A DNA stretch of 64,000 nt from TMED14 sp963925545. Its GTDB lineage: Bacteria; Bacteroidota; Bacteroidia; Flavobacteriales; Schleiferiaceae. Each line of letters opens with the position of its first letter. Within the stretch, counting starts at the first letter, position 1. The stretch is taken from contig CAWUSA010000010.1 in assembly GCA_963925545.1 (NCBI GenBank), positions 1 through 64,000 of the forward strand, in the 5' to 3' direction. Below the pieces are notes generated by a model. That model was not told the origin of the DNA, made no database searches, and saw only the letters and a list, made by a program, of their open reading frames with translations. The position numbers were made by a program, and so were the translations under genes. Below, piece by piece: positions 50,565-58,784 of this stretch.

Positions 50565-51962
50565 ATGAAAGCACTCAGTTTACTTGCTGCAGCCAGCCTG
50601 CTTCTCGCCTGCCAGTCCGCCGCCGATAAGGCAGACAGCGATGCGAACCAAAGCCCTGCAATGGATCACGCCACATGGACGCGTCAGGCCAATGTCTATG
50701 AAGTGAATATCCGCCAGTACAGCCCTGAAGGGACGTTTGCTGCCTTTGAAACCCACCTGCCTAGGCTGTCAAAAATGGGGGTCAACACCCTGTGGCTTAT
50801 GCCTATTCAGCCCATCGGGGAGGCAAAGAGGAAAGGCGTTTTAGGCAGCTATTACTCCATCAAAGACTACAAGGCAATCAACCCGGAATACGGCAATGAA
50901 GCAGACTTCGCTCACTTGGTTGAAAGCGCCCATGCACTTGACATGAAGGTTATCTTGGACTGGGTTCCCAACCACAGTGCGTGGGATCACCCTTGGATGA
51001 CAGAGCATCCAGACTTCTATTATGTGGACCCGGAAACTGGCGAGATCAGCAATGGCCGCAACGACCACAATGAGGCAACAGACTGGACTGATGTGGCTGA
51101 GCTGGATTACAGCAATATCGAGATGCAAGAAGCCATGCGCCAAGACATGCTTTATTGGCTAGAGCAATTCCACATTGATGGCTTTCGCTGTGACATGGCC
51201 GGCGGCCAGACGGAAGCATTCTGGTTAGAAACGATCCAGGTGTTGCGCGACCATAGCCCAGAGCTCTTCATGCTAGCAGAAAGCAACTTCCCTGAAATGC
51301 ATGACTTTGGTTTTGACGCAACCTATGGCTGGGAATTTCACCATTTGATCAATGAGGTCGCGCGTGGCGACAAGGGCACTGACGAGTTACATCATTACAT
51401 CCTTCGCGATGCGGACAAATTCCCTGAGGATTCTTACCGGCTATTGTTCATTGACAACCATGACGAAAATTCATGGAATGGCACGGTGGCATCCCGATTG
51501 GGTGACAATGCGCATGCAGCCTATGTGCTTTGCGCCACATTGCCAAACGCCATCCCCTTGATTTATTCGGGGCAAGAGGTTGGACTAAATCACAGCTTGC
51601 GTTTTTTTGAGCGCGACACCATCGATTGGTCTCTGGACTCACAGGCAGACTTTTATGGCCTTATGAACCAGTTAAACAGCACCTTGCCAGCCTTAGCTAA
51701 TGGCGCCAGTGGTGGCACTTACCAAGCCATCACCAGCAATCAAGATCGGGTCTTTGCCTTTGCTCGAAAGATGCAAGACAGGGACGTAGTCATGGTCGTC
51801 AATTTCAGTGACAAGGACCAGGATATCACGATACAAGGTGCGCCTTCCGGCAATTACCACGATGCTTTCACCGGCGAAGGGATGCGTTTGTCAGCGGATG
51901 AGTCCCGTTTTTTCTTGCCCGCGCATGGCTATGCCTTGCTCGTGAATGACGGTAGCCATTGA
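50565..51962 (+). CDS. GH13 alpha-amylase lipoprotein
   Basis: This 465-residue lipoprotein has a lipobox ending at Cys16 (SLLLAC) followed by a short polar linker. The GH13 barrel contains MGVNTLWLMPIQPIGE and LDWVPNHSAWDHPW. Asp210 is the nucleophile in DGFRCDMA, Glu239 the acid in LAESNF and Asp300 the third acid in DNHDENSW. A C-terminal beta-domain (MVVNFSDKDQDITIQG) ends the protein. The ATG lies 2 bases after the previous stop. It closes the cluster and, with the larger GH13 lipoprotein, should degrade maltodextrins outside the cytoplasm. It converges with kbl. Confidence 0.92.
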   Translation: MKALSLLAAASLLLACQSAADKADSDANQSPAMDHATWTRQANVYEVNIRQYSPEGTFAAFETHLPRLSKMGVNTLWLMPIQPIGEAKRKGVLGSYYSIKDYKAINPEYGNEADFAHLVESAHALDMKVILDWVPNHSAWDHPWMTEHPDFYYVDPETGEISNGRNDHNEATDWTDVAELDYSNIEMQEAMRQDMLYWLEQFHIDGFRCDMAGGQTEAFWLETIQVLRDHSPELFMLAESNFPEMHDFGFDATYGWEFHHLINEVARGDKGTDELHHYILRDADKFPEDSYRLLFIDNHDENSWNGTVASRLGDNAHAAYVLCATLPNAIPLIYSGQEVGLNHSLRFFERDTIDWSLDSQADFYGLMNQLNSTLPALANGASGGTYQAITSNQDRVFAFARKMQDRDVVMVVNFSDKDQDITIQGAPSGNYHDAFTGEGMRLSADESRFFLPAHGYALLVNDGSH

Positions 51963-51975
51963 TGGCTTCCCTTTT

Positions 51976-53178
51976 TCAGTCAATAACTTTCAGCAATTTC
52001 CCCACCTCGACAAAGGCCTCAATGGTTGAGCTGATCTGTGCCTCGGTGTGTGCTGCGCTGAGCTGAACCCTGATTCGGGCTTGGCCTATAGGAACCACGG
52101 GGAAAAAGAAACCAATGACATAGACGCCGCGCTTGAGTAGCTCATTGGCAAACTGCTGAGACAGCGCTGCGTCATACAACATGACCGGGACGATGGCAGA
52201 CTCACCGTCTTTGAAGTCAAACCCGGCTTCTCGCATGCCCGCCTTGAATTGCTTCACGTTGCCTTCCAGCTTGTCCCGCAGATCCGTTGAACCTTCCAGC
52301 AGATCCAACACCGCCAATGAAGCGCCAACAATCGATGGCGCCAATGAATTGCTGAACAAGTAAGGGCGTGATCGCTGTCGAAGCATGTCAATCAAGGCGC
52401 TTTTACCCGTTGTGAAACCACCCATTGCACCGCCCAATGCTTTCCCAAGGGTGCCAGTGATGATGTCAACACGGCCTAAGACGCCGCGAAGCTCTATAGA
52501 GCCCCTGCCCGTCGCTCCAATGAACCCCGTGGCATGGCATTCATCCACCATGACCAAGGCCTGGTATTGGTCTGCCAGGTCACAAATGGCATCCAGCTGA
52601 GCCACATAGCCATCCATGGAAAAGACCCCATCGGTGACAATGAGCTTGGTGCGTGAACCTGCCTCATCTGCAGCCTTGAGCTGTGCTTCCAGATCTGCCA
52701 TGTCATTGTTGGCGTAACGAAAGCGCTTTGCCTTGCACAAGCGCACACCATCAATGATGGACGCGTGGTTCAGGCTGTCTGAAATAATGGCATCTTCTGC
52801 GCTGAGTAAGGGCTCAAAAACACCCCCATTGGCATCAAATGCTGCGGCATAAAGGATGCTGTCCTCACAGTGAAGAAAGCTGGCAATTTTTGCCTCTAGC
52901 TCCTTGTGAATGTCTTGGGTTCCGCAAATAAATCGCACGGAAGACATGCCATAACCATGACTGTCCAAGGCTTCATGTGCCGCCTTCAAAACCTTCGGGT
53001 GGCTGCTGAGCCCAAGGTAGTTGTTAGCGCAGAAGTTCAACACCTCTGAACCATCATCCAAGGTGATGCATGCGTCTTGTGGAGAGGTAATGATGCGCTC
53101 TGATTTGAACAAGCCTTGGTCCTTAATGGACTGGAGTTCTGTCTGTAGGTTGTTGTAAAATGATTGCTTAGTTGCCAT
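51976..53178 (-). CDS. kbl: Glycine C-acetyltransferase (2-amino-3-ketobutyrate CoA ligase)
   Basis: Kbl (400 residues) is a PLP alpha-oxoamine synthase that splits 2-amino-3-oxobutyrate with CoA into glycine and acetyl-CoA. Motifs are FCANNYLGLSSHPKV, GYGMSSVRFICGTQDIHKELE, DSLNHASIIDG, VMVDECHATGF, and the PLP lysine in TGTLGKALGGAMGG. Length is normal. No threonine dehydrogenase gene is near, although the two often pair. The ATG overlaps the addA stop region by 11 bases; a TACCTTCG element inside addA, 26 bases upstream, could give separate transcription. Confidence 0.94.
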   Translation of the reverse strand: MATKQSFYNNLQTELQSIKDQGLFKSERIITSPQDACITLDDGSEVLNFCANNYLGLSSHPKVLKAAHEALDSHGYGMSSVRFICGTQDIHKELEAKIASFLHCEDSILYAAAFDANGGVFEPLLSAEDAIISDSLNHASIIDGVRLCKAKRFRYANNDMADLEAQLKAADEAGSRTKLIVTDGVFSMDGYVAQLDAICDLADQYQALVMVDECHATGFIGATGRGSIELRGVLGRVDIITGTLGKALGGAMGGFTTGKSALIDMLRQRSRPYLFSNSLAPSIVGASLAVLDLLEGSTDLRDKLEGNVKQFKAGMREAGFDFKDGESAIVPVMLYDAALSQQFANELLKRGVYVIGFFFPVVPIGQARIRVQLSAAHTEAQISSTIEAFVEVGKLLKVID

Positions 53179-56100
53179 GGCTGATGATGTCAATGTGTTG
53201 GCTACGAAGGTACACGAGGTGTGTGCTTGGTCGGTTACCCAAGAGACCCTCGAGGGCATCAGCATAGGTCGCAATTTGCTTGCCATGCTTGTTGTCTGGT
53301 TGGCCTGTTTTGTAATCAATGATCGCCCATTTGCCATCTTGGAGTTTCATCAATCGGTCTGGGCGAAATACCTGCTTGCCAACCATCACAGGGCGCTCGC
53401 AATAGACCTCTGTTGCCGCCATGAAGCTTTGCATGCTCGGATGGGTGACGGCCTGGTTCACCAGGGCTTTCACCTTAGTGGCCGCCTCACCCTGCAGCTT
53501 GAACTGGTGTATGGCTGCATCCACGGCAAGTTGCATGTCAGCGGCTGTTCTGATTCCCTCCATGGCCACGTGGACCGCATCCCCAATGGCCTGCTCTTCA
53601 GTCAGGGATTTGTGGCTGGCCAGTCTAACCCTGTTGGTCCAATCACTGGAATGCATGAAGGGCAAGCGCTTCGCTGTCAGCAGAGGTCGCGTTGGCGGAG
53701 AGGGCCGTTCGCCGACGGTTCCTACGGATCCCTGCAAGGCATGCTGACCTTCCATGAAGGCCTTCATCCATAAACCAAAAGACCCCGTTCTGCTGGCGTC
53801 GGATGTGTAAATCATCAAGACATCAACAGCACGTGTCATCGCGACATACAACAAGTTGCAATCATCAAAAGCTCGTTCTGCTTGATCCTTTTTGATGGCC
53901 TCGCTCAAAGCGGGCCAGGCAAACTCAAGGGCCTTGTGCCGTTGCTCAGCCTCCTTGCTGTTGCCTGATGACAGGTTCACTAAAGTAGCTGGTGGTGGCT
54001 GACTCATTCCCATCTGTTCAGCCCATGAATCGTCCATCCAAGACAAATTGGGACGCTTGTTCTCCCAGGTAGCAAAGGGAAAAAAGACCATGGGAAACTC
54101 CAGGCCCTTGGCCTTGTGTATTGTCAATAACTGCACGGCCTCCTGCCCTTCTGGCGCGGAGATACACCAACGGGTTTTATCAATATTCCATTGGTTTACA
54201 AATGCCTCCAGACGGTTTAACTTGTTGGCGGCATAGCTTTGCAAGGTGTCCAGTAAGCGGAGGATAAAGGGGTTGCTTTCGTGCGCAAGATTCAAGCATC
54301 TAGCCAGGTACTCCCCGAGCTCATACAGCCCCAATTTCCATGCGATGTGCTCATCAAATTCAGGGAATGCCGCCTTGAATAACCGATTGAAGGGTTGCCT
54401 GTTGGTTTTTCCGGGCAAGGCCATGCATGCCTCCACCAACTCGTCTTGTTCAACCCATCCAATCCCCGCGTCATGGCAACGAAGCATGACCTGCAACTGG
54501 CGATCTTCAATGGCCGGCGCAAGCATCCAATGCATCACTGCAACGATGGCTTGCACGTGGGGGGATGCGTCCAAAGTGAGCAGATCAGATGACAAGACGG
54601 GTAGGCTTTCAAAAGCTAGACGCTCTGCAATGGCATGGCCATCCCTTTTTGATCGTGTCAAAATAGCCATGTCAGACAGCGCCCACCCTGCACCAAGGGC
54701 TTCCCGGATATCTACCACCAAGGCATCCAAGGTGGACTCTTGGCGCTCTTCACTGTGGTCTCCATCCATGAACTTAACTTGAACCAGCCCTCCTTCTTTG
54801 CCTTTTGGCGATTGGCTGATGTCTGCATAGGCCTCTCGGTGAATGCTCGAAGGCATGCGAGATTCATCCGCCATTTCCGTGAAGAAGTCGTTGTTGAACG
54901 CGACGATATTGTGGCGGCTACGGTAGTTGTTTGGCAAGGTCTCAAAGGCCGTTCGGCCCGTCAATGATGGCATGCTCTCATCGGGACTCTTGCCATCCCT
55001 TGCGCGCTGGTTCATGGCAAGAAAGGCTTCAGCCTCAGAACCTCTCCAGCGGTAAATGCTTTGCTTGCCGTCACCCACAATCAATGCTGTGCCTGATTCA
55101 CCTGCCGCGTTCAAGCTGGACAAGCCATGCGCCAATAAGGGCCACAGGTTTTTCCATTGCAAGGCCGATGTGTCCTGTGCTTCATCAATGAAAAAGTCGC
55201 TGTAGCGTTCACCCAGCCGCTCGTAGAGGTATGATGCGGGTTGCTGACTCAGCTCATCTTGAATCAAGCGATTGAACTTCCACAAGGGCTGCACGCCCAG
55301 GCGGTCCATGACCAGCTCCAGGCGTTCTGCCATGGCCATCAACACCGCAGCAGATCGATCATGGCGTCGAATGCTCCTCATCACATCAGCTCGGCCCGCT
55401 AGGGCCCATTGATCCTTGACGCAAAGGGCTAAGGTCTCAGCTATGGCCTCAATGCTCGCTGCATGACTCACTTGAAAGGCCTTTTTCAATGCGTTTTCTG
55501 GCGACTCAATGAACCCATCAATGGTCGGCGTAGGGCGCCATTTTGCGTAGTCCCTTGAGCGGAGTTTGTCTTGATTGCTGTACCAGCTACTGATTCGACT
55601 GACACCTTCTTCCGGCAAGGACTCAAGGAGTGCTTGGTAGCGATCAACCAGCTGCAAAGCCTCTTTTTGCAGGGATTTTTCCAGTTGACGCATAGCTTGT
55701 TGGCTGGCTAAATGGTCCTTGCTACTGAATGCCTGCATGGCCTCAATGGCCTTCCCTGCAGCCTCCTTCGGAAGCTCCTTTGCCATGTTCATCAAAGCGT
55801 CATGGATGTCAGGAGCCTTTTCATCCTCAATGTTTTGAGCAACAAATTGGCTGAGCATGGTGGTGAGGGTCGCGTCTTCACCAAGGTCTTGGTACAATGC
55901 TGCAAGGGACATTTCCAGCAAGGTGTCCTGCTCAATCTCTACATCAAACTGTCCGGGAAGACCCAATTCAATAGCAAATGTTCTGACGAGCCTGTGTGTG
56001 AATTGATCCAACGTTCCAATCGCAATGGAACCATAATCATGCAGCATGGCATGCAGGACCTTTTTCGCTCGATGGTGCATCTCCTCTTGATTGATGCCCA

Positions 56101-56374
56101 ATTTTTTCTGCACTGCATTGGCTAAATCCTCTGCTTCACCCCATTGAAACTGGCCATCCCTCATGGTTGCTTCTGATGCCGCCACCAATGTTTTCAGGAT
56201 GCGTTCGCGCATCTCCTTGGCCGCCTTGTTCATGAAGGTCAAGGCCATGATGTGTCGGAAGGCTCCAGGCCGATTAGGGTCCTTCAAGGCCGCTGTCAAG
56301 TAGGACACAGCAAGCAAGAAAGTCTTGCCTGAACCGGCGCTTGCGCTATAAACTTGAAAGGCTGCTTTCATCAT
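53168..56374 (-). CDS. AddA-like UvrD-type helicase-nuclease
   Basis: This 1068-residue protein resembles the AddA subunit of the AddAB break-processing complex. Superfamily 1 helicase motifs run in order: Walker A SASAGSGKTFLL near residue 10, motif Ia LTFMNKAAKEMRERI, Walker B FIDEAQDTSALQW, GDGKQSIYRWRGSEAE, TIHKAKGLEFPMVFFP and YVAMTRAVD. The last ~200 residues are a RecB-family nuclease with the IDYKTGQPDNKHGKQIATYA block intact. The AddB-like partner is 22 kb away at 28601. A TAAATTTC element, as in front of addB, abuts the ATGATG start; the second ATG (56371) would fit the usual 4-base spacing. Confidence 0.9.
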   Translation of the reverse strand: MMKAAFQVYSASAGSGKTFLLAVSYLTAALKDPNRPGAFRHIMALTFMNKAAKEMRERILKTLVAASEATMRDGQFQWGEAEDLANAVQKKLGINQEEMHHRAKKVLHAMLHDYGSIAIGTLDQFTHRLVRTFAIELGLPGQFDVEIEQDTLLEMSLAALYQDLGEDATLTTMLSQFVAQNIEDEKAPDIHDALMNMAKELPKEAAGKAIEAMQAFSSKDHLASQQAMRQLEKSLQKEALQLVDRYQALLESLPEEGVSRISSWYSNQDKLRSRDYAKWRPTPTIDGFIESPENALKKAFQVSHAASIEAIAETLALCVKDQWALAGRADVMRSIRRHDRSAAVLMAMAERLELVMDRLGVQPLWKFNRLIQDELSQQPASYLYERLGERYSDFFIDEAQDTSALQWKNLWPLLAHGLSSLNAAGESGTALIVGDGKQSIYRWRGSEAEAFLAMNQRARDGKSPDESMPSLTGRTAFETLPNNYRSRHNIVAFNNDFFTEMADESRMPSSIHREAYADISQSPKGKEGGLVQVKFMDGDHSEERQESTLDALVVDIREALGAGWALSDMAILTRSKRDGHAIAERLAFESLPVLSSDLLTLDASPHVQAIVAVMHWMLAPAIEDRQLQVMLRCHDAGIGWVEQDELVEACMALPGKTNRQPFNRLFKAAFPEFDEHIAWKLGLYELGEYLARCLNLAHESNPFILRLLDTLQSYAANKLNRLEAFVNQWNIDKTRWCISAPEGQEAVQLLTIHKAKGLEFPMVFFPFATWENKRPNLSWMDDSWAEQMGMSQPPPATLVNLSSGNSKEAEQRHKALEFAWPALSEAIKKDQAERAFDDCNLLYVAMTRAVDVLMIYTSDASRTGSFGLWMKAFMEGQHALQGSVGTVGERPSPPTRPLLTAKRLPFMHSSDWTNRVRLASHKSLTEEQAIGDAVHVAMEGIRTAADMQLAVDAAIHQFKLQGEAATKVKALVNQAVTHPSMQSFMAATEVYCERPVMVGKQVFRPDRLMKLQDGKWAIIDYKTGQPDNKHGKQIATYADALEGLLGNRPSTHLVYLRSQHIDIISHGN
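53205..53212 (-). promoter_or_regulatory. Possible -7 element (TACCTTCG) of kbl
   Basis: One mismatch from TAnnTTTG, lying within the 3' end of addA and 26 bases before the kbl ATG. Confidence 0.35.
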
Positions 56375-56375
56375 A

Positions 56376-56383
56376 GAAATTTA
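56376..56383 (-). promoter_or_regulatory. Possible -7 element (TAAATTTC) of addA
   Basis: The same octamer as upstream of addB. It ends one base before the first ATG and 4 bases before the second. Confidence 0.35.
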
Positions 56384-56419
56384 CAATGCTTCATCGTCAG
56401 CACAAGGCAAAGATTCAGC

Positions 56420-56427
56420 TAAATTTG
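56420..56427 (+). promoter_or_regulatory. -7 promoter element (TAAATTTG) of the superoxide dismutase gene
   Basis: A perfect TAnnTTTG match leaving 28 bases to the ATG, so this gene, unlike several others here, would have a short leader. Confidence 0.5.
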
Positions 56428-56455
56428 TACCACTAGACAATTTAATCCCTCACGC

Positions 56456-57058
56456 ATGTTCACATTACCCAACCTCCCCTACGCCTACAACAGCCTTGAG
56501 CCGCATATCGATGCGCGCACCATGGAAATCCACCACTCAAAGCACCACAATGGCTATGTCAACAACCTGAACAATGCCGTTGCAGGCACGGAAATGGAAG
56601 GCAAGTCCTTGGAGGACTTGTTGACCAATCACATGGATGTCCCCGCCGTGAGAAACAATGCAGGTGGTCACTTCAATCACAGCCTTTTCTGGACCGTAAT
56701 GGGCGCCAATGCTGGCGGCCTACCAGAAGGTGAGCTGGCTGATGCCATCCAAAGTGCCTTTGGTGACTTTGATGCATTCAAGAATGCTTTTGCTAAAGCC
56801 GCAGGTACACGATTTGGATCTGGATGGGCATGGCTTTGTGTAGCAAAAGGTGGCGCCTTGTCCGTTTGCAGCACTGCCAACCAAGACAACCCCACAATGC
56901 CGGGCGTAGGCTGCGGCAATCAACCCATCATGGGATTGGATGTCTGGGAGCATGCATACTACCTCAAGTACCAGAATCGACGCCCCGATTACATCAACGC
57001 CTTCTTTGACGTGATCGATTGGGCCGTTGTCAGCAAGAACTACGCAGACAATAAGTAA
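56456..57058 (+). CDS. Superoxide dismutase, Fe/Mn type
   Basis: This 200-residue enzyme dismutates superoxide. Metal ligands are seen in the helix HHSKHHNGYVNNLN, in GGHFNHSLFW, and in DVWEHAYYLKYQNRRPDYI. The GSGWAWL block is conserved. Metal choice between iron and manganese cannot be settled from sequence. There is no signal peptide, so it acts in the cytosol. The gene is monocistronic, with its own promoter and terminator. Confidence 0.97.
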   Translation: MFTLPNLPYAYNSLEPHIDARTMEIHHSKHHNGYVNNLNNAVAGTEMEGKSLEDLLTNHMDVPAVRNNAGGHFNHSLFWTVMGANAGGLPEGELADAIQSAFGDFDAFKNAFAKAAGTRFGSGWAWLCVAKGGALSVCSTANQDNPTMPGVGCGNQPIMGLDVWEHAYYLKYQNRRPDYINAFFDVIDWAVVSKNYADNK

Positions 57059-57085
57059 CACTTGCCGCTTAGGCGCAAGACCATC

Positions 57086-57111
57086 AACCCGGCCTTTGGT
57101 CGGGTTTTTTT
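57086..57111 (+). terminator. Rho-independent terminator after superoxide dismutase
   Basis: A 9-bp stem AACCCGGCC / GGTCGGGTT with one G-T pair and a TTT loop, followed by a run of T. It lies next to the 3' end of the convergent LpxH-like gene. Confidence 0.88.
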
Positions 57112-57886
57112 ATGCCTTGTCGGGCATGGTCAAAACCATGCCATCCTTGTCTAGGCGACCATAGCTGTCGTGGCAAAGCCAGTCCCCAAGGTTGACAAAA
57201 TGCCAGCCTTCAGATTGAGACTCCATGGGCTTGTGGCGGTGGCCATAAACGTAGACGTCTGCCTGAGTGGCTGCATGAATGGCCGCACTGTGGACAAACA
57301 AAGACTCCTGGTTCACTGGCATGGATCGGTTGTCTAAATGCCCACTTCGCTTGCGGCTGGATTGGGACCAACGACTCGCGAAGGGAATGCCTATATCTGG
57401 ATGGATCCAGCGAAACAACCAACGAAGCAGTGGGTTGGTGAAGGCCCGCTTCAGGGCTTTGTAGGTTCGGTCACCAGGGCCCAACCCATCGCCATGAGCA
57501 ATATAAATCCGTTGCTGATTCCATTGGTGGACCACTGGCCCGTGATGAATCACTGCCCCCAACTCCTTGGTCAGGTAGTCAGCCATCCACAAGTCATGGT
57601 TGCCTGTGAAGACGTGCAGCTGCACACCCTGATCCGACAGCGCTGCCAATTGACCTAACAGGCGCACATAGCCCTTAGGGACCGCATGACGGTACTCAAA
57701 CCAAAAGTCAAAAACATCGCCAACCAAATACAAGGCCGTGGCATCCGCAGCAATGCTGTCCAGCCAGGCGCAAAATCTCTGCTCCCTCTGCTTGCTCGTG
57801 ACCGCGTCGGGCGCCCCAAGGTGCAGGTCACTGGCAAAATAGATGGCCTTGCCCTCAGGCAACACAAAGGAATTTGAGATTGGCAT
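57110..57886 (-). CDS. UDP-2,3-diacylglucosamine diphosphatase, LpxH-like
   Basis: This 258-residue calcineurin-like phosphoesterase has the LpxH set of metal motifs: FASDLHLG at residues 18-24, GDVFDFWFEY at 56-65, TGNHDLW at 94-100, AHGDGLGPGD, and YGHRHKP near 220. LpxH removes UMP from UDP-2,3-diacylglucosamine in lipid A synthesis at the inner membrane. It is somewhat longer than E. coli LpxH (240). The ATG at MPISNSF is chosen because a perfect TATCTTTG element ends 4 bases before it; a start 24 bases further upstream lies across that element. Confidence 0.9.
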   Translation of the reverse strand: MPISNSFVLPEGKAIYFASDLHLGAPDAVTSKQREQRFCAWLDSIAADATALYLVGDVFDFWFEYRHAVPKGYVRLLGQLAALSDQGVQLHVFTGNHDLWMADYLTKELGAVIHHGPVVHQWNQQRIYIAHGDGLGPGDRTYKALKRAFTNPLLRWLFRWIHPDIGIPFASRWSQSSRKRSGHLDNRSMPVNQESLFVHSAAIHAATQADVYVYGHRHKPMESQSEGWHFVNLGDWLCHDSYGRLDKDGMVLTMPDKA

Positions 57887-57890
57887 GCCC

Positions 57891-57898
57891 CAAAGATA
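57891..57898 (-). promoter_or_regulatory. -7 promoter element (TATCTTTG) of the LpxH-like gene
   Basis: A perfect TAnnTTTG match on the minus strand, 4 bases (GGGC) before the ATG. It decides the start codon. Confidence 0.6.
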
Positions 57899-57915
57899 AG
57901 CCATCACCAAAGGCG

Positions 57916-57947
57916 TTTGCAGAGGGAGTTAGGATGGGCTAACTTTG
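57916..57947 (+). promoter_or_regulatory. Full promoter of the ZIP transporter gene
   Basis: TTTG, 20 bases, then TAACTTTG: the best complete match to the Bacteroidota -33/-7 consensus in the window. It leaves 24 bases to the ATG at 57972. Confidence 0.75.
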
Positions 57948-57971
57948 TGGCACACCACAACTGCTGCTATC

Positions 57972-58784
57972 ATGTTTGATAACCTCGTTAACATTAACCC
58001 GATTCTTCTTGCCTTGTATGCTACCACCTTCACGTGGCTAGTGACTGCATGCGGGGCTGCTTTGGTCTTTTTGTTCAAAGAGATGTCCAGGAAGGTTTTG
58101 GATGGCATGTTGGGATTCACCGGTGGGGTGATGATGGCTGCCAGCTATTGGAGCTTGCTTGCCCCGGCAATTGAGATGTCTGAGGCGCAAGGGAAAATTC
58201 CATGGCTTGCCCCAGGAATTGGCTTTCTGGCTGGTGCCCTGTTCCTCTATGGATTGGATAAGCTGATTCCCCACCTTCACATCAACTTCAACCGAAATGA
58301 AGCAGAGGGCATCAAAACAGATTGGAAATCCACCACGCTATTGGTGCTTGCCATCACCTTGCACAACATCCCCGAAGGGTTAGCCGTTGGCGTGGCCTTT
58401 GGTGCAGCTGCAGCAGGCGTTGATGGCGCGAGCATTGGTGCAGCTGTCGCCCTTGCTATTGGTATTGGGCTTCAAAATTTCCCCGAAGGCATGGCTGTTA
58501 GCTTTCCTCTTCGAAGACAGGGTGTCTCCAAAAGGAAAAGCTTCTTTTACGGACAGCTATCCGCTATCGTGGAACCCGTTGCAGGTGTCATCGGTGCTGC
58601 CACAGTAATGATTATGCAGCCGTTTTTGCCTTATGCCTTAGCTTTTGCTGCTGGCGCCATGATATATGTAGTCATCGAGGAGGTTGTACCTGAAACCCAA
58701 AGGGCCAATAACACGGATGTTGCTACCTTGGGATTCATCGGTGGCTTTCTCATCATGATGACTTTAGATGTTGCCCTGGGCTAA
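57972..58784 (+). CDS. ZIP family metal transporter
   Basis: This 270-residue inner-membrane protein has eight predicted helices of the ZIP family, which bring zinc, iron or manganese into the cytoplasm. The metal path is visible as HNIPEGLAVGVAFG in helix 4 and LQNFPEGMAVSFPLRR in helix 5, where HNxPEG and xNxPEG are the family signatures. A short loop between helices 3 and 4 contains HLHINFNRNEAEG. The start at MFDNLVN lies 24 bases after the promoter; a reading 27 bases longer would begin inside the promoter. It ends one base before the rseP stop codon on the other strand. Confidence 0.94.
   Translation: MFDNLVNINPILLALYATTFTWLVTACGAALVFLFKEMSRKVLDGMLGFTGGVMMAASYWSLLAPAIEMSEAQGKIPWLAPGIGFLAGALFLYGLDKLIPHLHINFNRNEAEGIKTDWKSTTLLVLAITLHNIPEGLAVGVAFGAAAAGVDGASIGAAVALAIGIGLQNFPEGMAVSFPLRRQGVSKRKSFFYGQLSAIVEPVAGVIGAATVMIMQPFLPYALAFAAGAMIYVVIEEVVPETQRANNTDVATLGFIGGFLIMMTLDVALG

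Noticed and set aside
53177..53773. 198-codon open reading on the plus strand inside addA
   Set aside because: It runs opposite the intact nuclease domain of the AddA-like protein and shows no domain.
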